DNA of 64,000 nucleotides from Piper betle. Lineage: Eukaryota > Streptophyta > Magnoliopsida > Piperales > Piperaceae. The notes under the pieces are model-generated. The model ran no database searches and had not been told where the DNA came from. It saw only the letters and a list, made by a program, of their open reading frames with translations. The position numbers were made by a program, and so were the translations under genes. The stretch is from the NCBI GenBank assembly GCA_033002965.1, contig JAURVB010000700.1:1-64000 (forward strand), in the 5' to 3' direction. Positions 24,975 to 37,495 of this stretch are shown here, piece after piece. Every line of letters starts with the position of its first letter. Position 1 is the first letter of the stretch.

Positions 24975-25854
24975 GGGAGTCTCATAGAAATCACCATCAT
25001 TGAGGATCTTTCCGGCAGTCTAGCCGCCAACAATCACCGTCTCCGATGATTGGACTACCACTGACCGATCCTCCTCACCGAGCCCTACTGATTTGGATGG
25101 TTGCCAAAATTGTCCATCTCCACCGTTGTCGTCGCTTGAGTCACCCACCTGCCGGTGTTGCACCTGTTGTAATATGGTCCATCAAGCTTGCATGCACTAA
25201 ACTCATCTGCAACCTCTTCCTATTGTCTCGTGATCTGACTATGACCCCATTTTGTTGTCCCACAAAATTGTCAAGTCTGAAGCCTGACCACTACCCAACT
25301 ATTTCCCGTGAATGCCGAACTAGCCTAGATGCTCAACTTGAGCTGGTCGGGACTATTTTCTCACCTAAACCCGGTCCATTACAACACCTCTTCATTCCTA
25401 GAATTATTTAAGAGCCTTCCTTACCTCTGATTGATGTGAAATTTAATACTCTACCCAATTTCAATGTCTTGGACGTATGAATGAGGTTCATTTTTGTATT
25501 GGAGAATTAGAAAGACCAATTTTGATCCTTGAAAGATGTGCAATACCCAAAGATAGAGAATTAAAAAGAGGCAAAAATTCACTTGTGATTATAAATTGTA
25601 AAAATCATAAAAAAAGTGGATTAAGAGTATAACTCACCGTGGATTGACATGGGAACTCGTATTGGGTCTCATGAAACCAAGTAAAAACTTGTCTTTTGTG
25701 CATTGTTCTTTTGTTGTTGATAAGTTTTAACTCGCGTTTTCAGTGGCAAGGTGCCTTGGGGCAACCCGTTAACTCACCCCTCACACTTGCATTTCAGCCT
25801 TCCATCAAGGGAAGGAACGTAATTCAATGCAGAAACAAAGGTCTAATTCATACC

Positions 25855-26920
25855 GGGTACTTTTTAAAAATATATTAACCATTATTTAAAAATTAAGCAT
25901 ACTTGCTAGTTTAATTCTTAATTTAGAATTTTTGCTTATTTTTTGTTATGGTTAAAAGGTTCATAAAATACAATCATACTTAAAAGTATAAATATTGTTA
26001 CTAAAAGATGACTTGGATTGGAATTTCTACTCAATATTTATAGATCTCTTCTGCCAATATATCTTCTATCATGGACATCTTATGACTACACATTTTCTCT
26101 TTTCTCTTACTTGGTTGATGTGCATTAAAGATTGGGATCCATTATTGGAACCCACTCTAATAACCAATTATATTTTGCAATTTGTTGAACTCTCATTGAA
26201 AGTTATAAAAGTTCTATGTTTATATATTAAGGCTAAGGTAGCATTCTAAGAGATTTAAGTCTTTTGGTGCCCTCTAATTGCTCGAATAAAACCGCTTGGG
26301 ATAAAGAAAAAAACTTAGAGGACCCTTTGTAGGCAACAAGGTAAGCGACATTGCATTGTGGCTCTTTATTTTGTTAATTTTGAAAGCAATTTTTTAGAGT
26401 GGTTATTTTAGGAATATAAGTGTAGTTGCTATTCAGTTTAAAGTGGTAAAGAGTGAATGTAGTAGCATGCTAAGCACTAAAGAAAAAAAAATGAAGCAAA
26501 GATTATCGGATCAAATATTTGGCATTTGGCGTATAATTGTGAAATACCCCATCTTGGTTGGTTTGACCATTAAATTACCGTGTGGATTGTTTAAGAGAAA
26601 AATGTGCTAGAAGAAGTAAGGAAGTGAAGGAAGTTAATTTCATAATCTTTAACTTTAAAACACCGTTTTCTCTAGAAAATAGGGAACAAATAGGGAGAGA
26701 AGTTTATCAATATAAGGTAGTTAAATCTTTACTAGTTTAGAGTAACTTGAGCATATGATTAGTTATTCCTTGTTTATGTTTTGGGAGTAATTTCAATTTT
26801 TTTCCCCCATATACAAGTTAGGTTGTTTCCAAGTATTTCTGTAGCAAATTTGTTAGTTTTGAAAAGTTTTCAAGTGATTGAATATGAAGCTGGCAGTTCC
26901 ATTTTCCAAAATATCACTAA
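25855..26920. other. Intergenic, no gene seen
   Basis: AT-rich sequence with short ORFs only (for example 25995-26249), none with a recognisable domain. Confidence 0.4.
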
Positions 26921-27064
26921 ATTGTGTTACGAAACTGCAACAACCGTGAATGAAATAGAAAAATAAAACATGCAATGGAGCACATATAGATAAATGGGGG
27001 TCAAAAACCTAATCCTTAAAGACTGAAGCAAAGTTTCATTATAATCAAGAGATGACAACACTCT

Positions 27065-27432
27065 TATAACAACCACAAGGTACAAGAGAACCTTAGAGTA
27101 CACACTCTAAGTCGTCCTCACCTTTACAAGAAGAAATACAATCTCTCCGAACCTTTAACCCTAGAACATGAGAAAACAAGTGAGACTCACCTCCTTACAT
27201 TTCTCAAATGGGTTATCAAAGGATTGCCTTGAAGAGAAACACAAAACACAACTACAAGGTACAAGAGAACCTTAGGGTACACACTCTAAGTTATCCCTCA
27301 CCCTTACAAGAAGAAATACAATTTCTCTAAACCTTTAACCCTAGAACATGAGAAAACAAGTGAGACTCACCTCCTTACATCTCCCAAATGGGTTATCAAA
27401 GGATTGCTTCGAAGAGAAACACAAACACAACT
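27065..27432. repeat. Tandem duplication, about 184 bp, in the R3 3' LTR
   Basis: The block with ACAAGGTACAAGAGAACCTT through GGGTTATCAAAGGATTGC occurs at about 27074-27250 and again at about 27256-27432. The other LTR has one copy, so the duplication arose after insertion. Confidence 0.85.
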
Positions 27433-27595
27433 TATATACACAAGCTATGATTGTCCAACTTCTATTCACACCCTTTTTGGATTTATATATACAAGACATA
27501 CTTCATCACCTTCCACATGCATCTTTGAAAAAACTCTTTGTCTTTCGGGATACTCCTTCATTTGTCAACAAAACTTTGTGCAAAATGGGATCCAC

Positions 27596-28721
27596 TGTAA
27601 CACCCCAAATCCGGTTCACACTCGTGAACCAAACTGGCATGTTACAGGCCTCGGTTAGGTCAGCTAACCCGAACCTAACTCGTGCGGATCCAATCTCGGC
27701 GTCTTAAGATGAAGATCCAACTTGCTATATATATGTATGAATGCATAAAACCCTAACAGGATACTACATGGATGGCATGCAACCAATTTTCACACCAACA
27801 CACTTACAATCAAAATTAGTAAAAATTCTAAAACGAAAGGGATAGAATTTCCCCTAAAAATGCAATTAGGGGCCACCCTGTCAAAATCATATATTCAAAC
27901 ATATATACGCATAGCAACACTAGCATTCACACAGACTTCTAATCTACTATATTCATCATTCTCTGAACTTTGGGTCCTAACCCATCACACTTTTGCTGCG
28001 CTACTCTGATCATTTCATTTCATGTCATTGTCATGCCTCAAATATTTAATCATAACATGTTTATAAAATAACATCATAAACAAAATATTAAACATTCAAT
28101 CACCCAATGTGTGTGTGCAGAAGACCTTATTGCTCCTCCGTCCTGGCCGGCACATCCATCTCATGCTTATCACCTACATATATATAGGAAAAACGTCAGT
28201 AACAAGCGTTACTAGTCCGAAAAGAAAATAACTATAACAAACTGGCTATGAGAGCAAACTCTCATATGAAAGAAAACGACTTATACTTCACGTGAACACT
28301 CTGAAGGGCACTACTGAGGAGCCACTAGGCTGCAGACCCGGTAGCATCCCGAACTTACTGATCTGCTACTGGTACTATGCCCTCTCGGCACTTCTTTTTC
28401 AGTACTTCTCGTGAAACTTTATCCTAAGCCCTCTCCTTATCTCCATATTTCTCCTGGCCTTGAGCACAAAGGCCGAGTACTCTCAGGTAGTCGCCTTTAG
28501 TACCCTTTGAACCACAAGTCCGGACATGCGCTGTACTAAACAGTACCCGTAAACCTCCACTGTTCTCCGGGTGTGAGGAACTCAAACGCGGAGTTGTCAG
28601 GATCCCTCGGGAATGGAACAGTTCGCTGACACTAATCCAGAGCCCGCTTTGACTGTCACGGCATCCTCTGCATGGTACGTGCAGTCGATTTCTCCATCTC
28701 TCGTCTCACTGAAAACGCGAA

Positions 28722-28776
<55 letters not shown>

Positions 28777-30534
28777 CTTGGGTAGGGAGTTATATAATAG
28801 GCCCGAAGGCAACTTTTGGTGGATCTTGTTTTTGAAATCAACCTCGAGGGATCTCATCCTCGAGGGGTTATTAATCCGAAAAATGTTCGGTTAAATGGCC
28901 CGAGTTAAGTGGGATCCGATAAAACGCCACTTAAGCCGTCCTGCAGAGCATTAAAACAAACATACAATAGACAAGAGTAAAATAGACGAGTCCTAAACGG
29001 ACCTGGTAGAAGCTCCAACCGTGTCATCGCGCCTAGGCGGCGAGCTCCTACTCCGTACCTACACATCAAAACTAAATACTAACACCGACTAACTACATGA
29101 TGCATCAAAATCAATGAATCACAATCAACAATCAAATAATCATATGTATGAAAATAATTCTAACTAATCATATTCATACCGATTTTACTGTGTTTTTCTA
29201 AGTTACATCGTACCCAATTAACATGCTCAAAATTACTTATCTCACTAAATTACTTATCCTCCATGCACTATCAATCACATCATGTAACTTCATTCATAGT
29301 CTGACATTCATCATGATAACTAATCAATTCTAACATGCTATGCTAACAATCATAATCAATTTTAAATAACTCAATCGGAGGTAATTATACCTCACATAGT
29401 CGGCAATCGGCGACGGCTAGGGTTCCGTCACGTGTCTCGGAGCTTGAATTCGGCGCTCCTCTGTGTCCGACGTTCGATCGGGCTCGACTGGATGAGCCCC
29501 GCGGAAGATCAGGTGAATTCCGGCGAATTCCAGAAATTCTGGTTTTCCGACGGTTTTGGCGGTTTTCCAGCAGCTTCTTGCGGTTTTCCGGCGACAGTCG
29601 CTGGCGGCGTCTACTGGCTAGAAAGTAGTCGTGTTGGGTACCCTTGGAACCGGCTCGGCGAGCCCAGCTCATCTACGAGGTCGACGCGGCCAACGGAGGT
29701 GGCGGCTCGCCGGAAAATGCATAACCAGTGGTGGCGGCGGTGGGTGACTCGATCCGGCCAAGATGGGCAGCACTGGCCTCCGTTCCGATCGGGGACGGTC
29801 GTGGGTTGGTCGAAGACGTCGAGATGACCACTCGATCACGGTGGCGACGGTCGCCGGCGGCAGAATCGTCAATGTGACCAAAACCAGCTGCAGTGCTAGG
29901 CGCGGTGATCACGGTGGCTTGGCAACAGCCGAGACTGGTCGGGGCAGCATAGTGACGCCGTGGCCGAGCTAGGGGCGACGATCGGTGGCCGGGTAGGTGT
30001 CCACGGCAGCGGCGGCAGCATGCGCAGTGGCGGCGCGCGGCAAGGGTTTGGGGAAGAAGAAAGGAAAGGTCGAGGGTGTGTGTGGTGGTAAACTCGTAAA
30101 TATTACTTGACTCGTCTCCGACTCGAGTGAAAATAATATTTAAGTCATAAAAAAATTCTAAAAAATTTGGGAAAAATCCCACAAAATCAAACAACACCAA
30201 AAAAATCATAATGACATGCTCTAGAACTATCAACCCACCCAAAATGCCCGTAATGCGTCCTAACGCGGTAAACGACCTAAAACTAAATCTTCGATCCATT
30301 ATATATCATAATAAAAAAATGAACTGCATACTCTCATATATTCTGATAACTCATTCTTTTCTACTGTGTTCATGACATTATCATCATATACTTGGGTACA
30401 CATGACCCTCATGGCTCATACACGAGACCGGCGTTGGCTCAGTACATGTGTTCTGAAACTAACTCGACTCGAAAATAATGGTCGAACTGACCAGTTATGA
30501 ATATAAAACCCTGACTCGAATCGTGGGTTTTACA
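27596..30534 (-). mobile_element. L1-family solo LTR, copy 3
   Basis: A 2.94-kb LTR (minus strand: TGTAAAACCC...GGTGTTACA) flanked by TCCAC (27591-27595) and TCTAC (30535-30539), a 5-bp target duplication with one C/T change. Removing it rejoins the R3 LTR sequence. No polypurine tract or primer site adjoins it, so it is a solo LTR rather than the partner of copy 2. ORFs of up to 208 codons within it (for example 29673-30299) are LTR composition, not genes. Confidence 0.85.
28725..28774. repeat. (TA)25 expansion in an LTR core promoter
   Basis: An uninterrupted 50-bp TA run sits where copy 1 has only TATATATA and copy 5 has TATATATG. The LTR's TATA box has therefore expanded into a microsatellite in this copy. 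Tyr-Ile repeat ORFs here are artefacts. Confidence 0.95.
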
Positions 30535-30556
30535 TCTACAACCCCAATAGTGTCCC

Positions 30557-31530
30557 ACTTTGAGACCATTTTACTGCACCCATAATCTCTTTTCAAATTA
30601 TTCAAGTGTTACAAGCTTCTTTTCGATTGATCTGTCCCAACATCAATATCACATCTCAAGTACAACAAAGTTGAATTACCACTCATCTTTAGCCTATCTC
30701 CTAGACTTAACTTGTACGAGTTATCTTCCAATCATCTTCACAATGTTTCTCTTACTAGACAAACTCAACTCTTTGCTTCTCTTACCTCAGGTAATATTCC
30801 TTCCTAGAGGTTGCTTAACTTCACTCCAATCCTTCATGACTTCCAGAGCAAAGTCTGCTTGTGGAAATCAACACTATCCCTCCAACCAAAGCCTTTTACA
30901 ACTCATCTAGAATTGAATCTCTTCATACCTCCTACATCACGCTTGATTCTATACACTCTATTACTTGTCACCGGTTCTTTGACATGCAATGCACAATGTA
31001 TTGGATACAAGTTTTTGACTAATTTCAAGTCACATGATTCACCAGTTTCAATGGCGTCATTAAATTCATCATCCCCTTGTGCACACTTAGGATCATCAGA
31101 CTTAACTTGTGGCAAATCACCATCTTTGGTTTTATCTAATATTTCAAGGCTCATGCTAGATAAAGGTGTTTTTCCATCATCAACAAGCATACAAAGAGTG
31201 ATCAATTTCTTCAACCATAGAAGAGCCAAATTAGACATCAAATATGAAGTGGTAGTCTTCTTGGATGAATGTAACCTGCTTTGTTAGACATAGTCAAACT
31301 TGTGCCAAAATCTTTCTATCCAATATTACCCACTCTTCATACGTCAACTTTTCTGGCTTAACGCTTATTAGTAGTTGATTTAAATCTTTCTGATGTAGTC
31401 CTCTGTCTACATCTTCCATTATTGGAAATTGCTTCTATTGACTTTCTCTACTTTTACTTCTTTTCATCTGTCATAACTCCCATCAAATCTATACCAATTT
31501 GAATGAGATGTTCTCACAAATAGCGCCAAT
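30557..31530 (-). mobile_element. Internal region of R3
   Basis: A 974-bp stretch between the two R3 LTRs. The longest minus-strand ORF (112 codons, 30903-31241) is hydrophilic, with an Asp/Glu-rich middle. No zinc knuckle, protease or RT motif is seen. It may be a remnant of gag or a captured sequence; family not recognised. Confidence 0.4.
31512..31530 (-). other. Primer-binding-site-like sequence of R3
   Basis: On the minus strand ATTGGCGCTATTTGTGAG directly follows the 5' LTR end (ATAACA). TTGGCGC-type sequences are common at this place in plant LTR elements. The tRNA is not identified. Confidence 0.5.
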
Positions 31531-31756
31531 TGTTATGAAATTGCAAGAACAATGAATAAAATAGAAAAATAAAAGTTTACAATGGAACACATACATATAA
31601 TTGAAGTTTGGAAATCTAATCCTCTGAGACCCAATTAAAGCTTCACTATAACAGAGATTACCACACACTTACAACAACCACAAGATACAAGAGCAATAGA
31701 ACCTTAGAGTGCACACTCTAAGTCATCCCCCAACCTTACGAGAAGAAATTCATTCT

Positions 31757-32645
31757 CCCTTTGTATGATTATTAATTAATCTATTACAAAGTATTTTTAT
31801 TTTAATCACATAGGATGCCTCTCCCATTTTTTCCATTTCAAAATTCTTAGAAATATACTTCTTTACATCACATATCAGACCAACATCATTACTAATGAGA
31901 AGGATGTCATCAATATATGGGAAAAAGATAATGAACTTGCTCCCACTGACCTTTATATAGATATAGTGATCAATAGTGTATTCTACGAAATCATACGATG
32001 TAAAGGTATTGTCGAAGTTAAGATAATATTAACGGGAAGCTTGTTTCATTCTATAGATTGACTTATTTAATTTACACACTAGATTTTCTTTTCCAATAGT
32101 CACAAAACCTTCTCGTTGATCCATATAAACTTCCTCTTTTAAATCACCATTCAGAAAGGTGGCTTTTACATCCATTTGGTGAATCTTACTTAGTCACCAA
32201 AGTCTTTATAATCATTAATAAATCCTTCTTTGAAATTGGAGAGAAGTAAAACCTTTGACTACAAGTCTAGCTTTATATCTTTCAATATTGCCTTTGGAAT
32301 GAAAACCCATTTACAATGAACTTTGTTTGATCCTGTGGAAACTTTACTAATTTCGAGACTTTGTTGTCATCCATTGTCTTTAACTCTTCTTTCATGACAG
32401 TGAACCACTTTTCTAAATTGTCACATTCAATGGCTTGTGTATATGTGGTTGGATTCTTATCAATGCTCAAGTCACACTCATGTTCAAATGAATAAACTAT
32501 ATAGTCATTCAAATTGCTAATCTTTGCTCCTTTCAACCCTTCGTAATGCTATTTCTCGTTGAACAACTTATTCACTTGGAACTTGTACACTATCAGATGG
32601 TTCATTGTTAAGTGGATTTTAAACTACCATTTATTATTTTGCCTC
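31757..32645 (-). pseudogene. Ty1-copia reverse transcriptase fragment
   Basis: The minus-strand ORF at 32282-32536 carries the conserved start of a copia RT (hydrophobic-ISNLNDYIVYSFEHECD, then a QAIECD-x-x-x-KW part and a MKEEL-x-x-MDDN part). Further down, with frameshifts, come a [14 protein letters not shown] part at about 32140 and the catalytic stretch FPYIDDILLIS at about 31910, which keeps the Asp pair. RNase H is missing. The fragment lies inside the R3 5' LTR and is broken by stops and shifts. It is a different copy from the copia element at 34.9-39.1 kb, since R3 sequence separates them. Confidence 0.75.
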
Positions 32646-32904
32646 CTCGAACCCTTAGCTCCACAACATGAGAAAATAAAATATACTCACCTCGTTACTT
32701 CTCTCAAATGGGTTATTAAAGGATTGTCATGAAGAGAAACACAGGCTATGATTGTCCGGCTTCTATTTACACCCTTTTAGGATTTTCATATACGGGACAA
32801 ACTTCATCACTTTCCACACACCTCTAAGACAATTCTTTGCCTTTTGAGACACTTCTTCAATTTTTGACACAATTTCATGCAAAGCGGGATCAATAATCCC
32901 AACA

Positions 32905-34930
32905 AGGTGGACTCAGGGAACAATCTTGTATTTGAGAATTAAATATTGGTTTCCTCGTCAATTTTTTAATAGTTTTTCTCCTCTACTCTTGCAATGTGCA
33001 CAGTAATATGCATTAGATGAAGAAGGGAGATAGAAGTTACTTCTTTAGAACTTTCATAATAGCATACTAAGTAAGATTCATGAATCTAAAACCCATTTTT
33101 TCTTATTGTAGGCTAATACAAAAAAATAAAGTTTGAGAATCAGGAACACATTTTGGAGTCATAAAACGCAAGAGGTTGAACAGATTAAAAATCATGTTAA
33201 GGAGTGGAAAGTTGAACTTGAGAATTTGGGATATTAATTAGTCATTTTTTACAACACCTTTGACGTGAGCTCCTTAATACTTTTTACTTTTTTTAAAGCT
33301 TTTCATAAGCTTTTTCATACTTTGATATTTTTGAAAGGTACTTTTTTAAAAAAGTTGTTAACTTACTTACTTGTTGGATTTATTGAGGATTATTTAGAAA
33401 AGTTAGACAGTGTGAATTGGGAGACTAATTTGCCCATCGGGCATAATATCAAGCATTTTGTTATGAGTGGGAACATGTATATGGATATGTTAGTGAATAG
33501 TGAAATGGTTATGAGTTCTTCTTTTCCAAGAGTAAGCTTTGTTAGTTGCTTTTGGAGGGGAAATTGAAAATGTAAAAAAATTGCATAAGTTAGTTCAATT
33601 TGAAATTGAAATGGTAAATAATAATGAAAAAAATTAATAACAATTGGAGGAAATGCTGTAATCAATGTTGGATTGAATGAAATCCTTCTTCCCCAAGTCT
33701 CATTCTCTCCTATCCTTCGTTCATCTCTCATTCCCATTCTCTCCCTATTCTACATTTTTTCTACTTCTCAGTCTTAGTTTTTTGATATTTTGTTTTTCTT
33801 ATTGAATCTTGATCTTGATTTACAAGTTGATGAAGAATGGCAAAGGTGGGGGAGTCATGGTCACTTGTTCAGTGACTTCCACTTCCCAAAACTACTCTAT
33901 TATTGCCCTTGCCTCCAACCGACACATTCTTTAAATAAAATTTTTCATCAATTGATTTAAAACATTGATTTTTTTATATTATGCGGTGATCATTTACTCA
34001 CAAGGGCACGGTAAGGGCAATCCTGAAATCTTTGAATATAGTAAGTAAATCAATTCAATATGGGATGTACTTTTTTCTTTTTTTACTTTTAACTAGCAAT
34101 AAATGTTTGGTTTCCAATTCGTGTATTGTTTTTTAGATGTTGCTTCATATGAATTTTTTGTCTATGCCATTGATCGAAGCATATTCATTATCATGATCCT
34201 ACATATAGATGATAATCTACAATCAAGTAGTGATATTGTTCTTTTTGTGAAACCAAGGTATTTTTATCAAATAAATATGAAATAAAAAGTCGTGATAAAG
34301 CATCTTTTGTTTTGTTTATACAAATCTATCGCAATTGTTCCCAAATATGTTTGGCTTATCGCAAAAGACTATAAGGTGTTTAGCTAATTTTGGTATCCAG
34401 AATAGTACACAAGTGAATACACCAATAACTAAGGTTGTAAGTTCATTTTGCTCCAATCCAATAGGCATAAGTAGTTGGGTATCTCATACACAGGTAACTA
34501 AGGGTTGTAAGTAGTTAGCAACCATTGTGCACAAGTATGTATACATCCAGATCTTCTAAATATAGTAGGGATGTTAGGTAGATATTCATGTAACCCATAC
34601 AAGAGAACAATACATGTTCATATATTAGAAGTCAAACAAGTTAGAGATCATTAGGTTTTCTGACTTCGATTCTATTAGATGTCATATAGTTATAAATCCA
34701 CTCTAGACTTTATATTTATGCTTGTTAGATAAGCTATATTCAGGTAGAGTATTAAGCAGCTCATAGCTTCTTCCATCATGACAATTAAGTTTATAGCATG
34801 TTATGGGACATCAAATCATGGAATGTGACTGTGAAATTTTGTTACAAAATTGTTAATTATAAAGATCACACAAGTTATTTTGCAATAATAAATTAGCAGT
34901 CATATATTCCAATAAAAGTTCAGAGTGGTC
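32905..34930. other. Intergenic, no gene seen
   Basis: AT-rich sequence. ORFs at 33265-33567 (+) and 33390-33737 (-) overlap on opposite strands and have no recognisable domain. Confidence 0.4.
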
Positions 34931-34999
34931 AGGTGCCTATAATGCATATTGATGCATTCTTCATGCGTGTGTATTCGCATAAAAGACCAATACGTAAGG

Positions 35000-37010
35000 T
35001 TCTCTTTTAGATTTTTTGTTAAAACTAGTCAGGCTGCATATCTTTCGATGCTACATTTAGAGTCTTATTTGAATTTAAATATCCATTTATAACCATTTGG
35101 TTTTTCACCTCTAGGTAGCTCGACAAGATCTCAGATATTAATGCATTCTATTGACTTTATCTCATCCTATAAGGTTTTAATCCACTTGTCATAATTTAAA
35201 TTCAATATGACTTGACTAAAAGATTTATGATTATCTTCCAAACGAGTGCTCAAGTGGATTTTCTTAAAGACATTTCAATTTGAAGTTGTTGAACTCCATC
35301 AACTAGAATAACTAATGGTTCTTGAACTAAAATAGAAAGATTAATAGGAAATGTGTTATTTGTAATAATTGTAAATGCATTAGGAATTGTCACATATTCA
35401 TCTTTAAACACAATTTTCTATGATTTTATCATTCCTATTGTATCCAATATCATCAATAAATTTGGCATTCCCTATTTTGAAAAAGGCCGAGTTGAAGGAT
35501 TATAAAATTTAAATCCTTTCAATTTTTATGAGTATGCACACAAAGTAAAGTAGCAGCTAACTATTTTGGATTCTAGTTTATTCTTATATGGCCTATAAGG
35601 TCAAGCCTCACCTAGATAGCCTCTAACATGCAAGTACCTAATACTAGGCATCTTACCCGTTCACGTATGAGGATTTTGCTACTATTTTGTCTGCAACTCG
35701 GTTCAAAATATAAACTAAAATCTTTGGACTCTAAACATTGTTCACCTTATCCATGATATCTGTTGTAATATTCACTGGGCAAATCTAATAGCTTTAATTT
35801 TCTTTCCTAATTGATTTTCAACTTCAACTTTAGAGTCTTCAAATACGTTAAGAGATTGTGACTTCTCGTGAATTAAATACAGATAACTATAATGTGAGTA
35901 TTCATCGATAAAGTTGACAAATTATTGTTGCTCATTCTAAGAAGTAGGAAAAAAAACTACAAATATATGTATGTGTCAACTATAAACACATTTTACTCCT
36001 TGTAAAATCTATACTTCTTATATTTGATTATTTTCCCTTAATACACTTAATGCAAATTTTGAATCTTAAAAATTAAGGGAATCAAGAATTTCATTTGACA
36101 CAAATTGTATTCTCTATTCAGAAAAAAAGATCTATTTGCTTATGTCATTGCATTAACAAATTCACATTTGTTAATTTATACTTAGCACATAATTATTTGA
36201 ATGAAAATTTCATGCCTTCCGGAGGATTGGTTGTCTAACTTACCAATCAGAGTACTAGATACAACCTTCATTTGAATTTAGAGAAATATTTAAATTTCAT
36301 TTCCAAAAGAACAAGATTTGTTCTTCCAATAGCCTCCACAGAAACCACTATTTTTTTCTACACAGATGTATCTTCCACAATCAATTGCACTCGACTCCTT
36401 AGGCATCCCATACACCAATACTCATGTGAATTGTTGCACCCATATTTATCTACTAAGTGTCACATGGTACAGTAGCCAAATTAACTTGTGAACAAGCATC
36501 TTGTTATACCAATTGGTGTAAATGGAATATCTTTTGTCATATGACTAACTTTTTTTATAAAAGAGACATAAATTTTGGTTTTCCTGCTCCTTAAATTGAG
36601 ATGTTTCAACATCTCTAGTTTCTTTATCTACAGCCTTTGTTCGCTTCAAGTTAACCATTTTACATTGAGAAGTTCTGCTTTTGTGTCATAAGAGATTTCA
36701 AATGGACAAAATTATGTAGAAGAGAGTTCAAGAGTAAATGCACAAGTATGTCATCTGACAACTAAAACTTCAATGCTCTTAGTCTTATAACAAAATTAGA
36801 CATTTCTATGATGCACACTTTTATAATTTTTATGTCCTTGTACCGCATTGAAACAGATTTACTAAAATAATAATCATTTTAACTTTTTTGTTAGCAATGA
36901 ATTAGTTTGCAATTTGTTCAAGGAATTTTTTGGCATTTTATCCTTCAAGAATGTCACCGATGGATTTTATAATAGAATGATGCATGATCATAAGACTAAT
37001 ATGGTTGGAT
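35000..37010 (-). pseudogene. copia gag-protease-integrase remnant
   Basis: Read on the minus strand with several frames. A gag end shows SHMTKDIPF at about 36525 in place of a normal zinc knuckle. A GCLRSR...VEAIG protease-like part lies at about 36400-36330. An integrase part at about 35930-35830 shows FIDEYSHYSYLYLIHEKSQS, keeping the Asp of the core and the conserved Tyr/His segment. A part resembling the region after integrase (GNAKFIDDI) lies at about 35460. Stops and shifts make it non-functional. Confidence 0.65.
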
Positions 37011-37495
37011 TGCTTCTACTTATATGCGATTTTTCGAGTGATAGAGCTTTCATTGGTCATATTTATAGGGTGATCACATGTTAACGCATAGTCAAGATCT
37101 ATGCAGTCAAGAACAATTATAAAGTGCTCGTTCCAATATTGGAATTTTGTGTTATTTAACATTAGGATGTTATTTATATTGCATATATAAAAATTGCTAT
37201 AAAGACATAAACCTAATGTGGTATGCATGATGTAGTAATCAAATATTGACAATAAATCCTATTAAATAATATGTTTTCCTTTGGGCTGACTGATTATTCA
37301 CATGAAAAACTAAATAATTATTTCATATTATTACCATAGGTGTGCATGTATTTCCACCAAATATTAACATCATTTGTTGGATACCCATGAATTTACATAC
37401 CTGTAACTATCTAAATAAATGATTAAAAATAAGACAATCATTCATAAAATGCGCATGTGAAAATAAATTTAATATTTAACACAAGTACATATAAG

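Larger units (their letters stand above)
22275..25850. repeat. Unidentified duplicated segment R2, copy B
   Basis: Homologous to 6443-9790 in the same orientation. It is interrupted at 23036-24974 by a solo LTR and lacks the TRIM array of copy A. Its uninterrupted parts total about 1.6 kb. It carries the broken counterpart of the small signal-peptide ORF at its left end on the minus strand. Confidence 0.75.
26925..32904 (-). mobile_element. Short non-autonomous LTR element R3 with nested insertions
   Basis: In minus orientation the 5' LTR is 31531-32904, starting TGTTGGGATTATTGATCCC and ending GCAATTTCATAACA. The 3' LTR is about 26925-30556, ending GCAGTTTCGTAACA. A primer-site-like ATTGGCGCTATTTGTGAG follows the 5' LTR. 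The internal region is only about 970 bp, so the element is non-autonomous. Both LTRs are interrupted: the 3' LTR by the L1 solo LTR at 27596-30534, the 5' LTR by a copia RT fragment at about 31757-32645. With the insertions and a 184-bp tandem duplication removed, both LTRs come to about 490-510 bp. The flanking 5-mers (AATTG and AGGTG) do not make a clean target duplication. Confidence 0.7.

Noticed and set aside
29673..30299. 208-codon ORF on the minus strand
   Set aside because: It lies entirely within the L1 solo LTR and has no recognisable domain.
17109..30534. L1 copies 2 and 3 as the two LTRs of one 13-kb element
   Set aside because: Both are minus-oriented, but copy 3 has its own 5-bp duplication and no primer site next to it, and unrelated repeats (R2, R3) lie between them. 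Copy 3 is a solo LTR.
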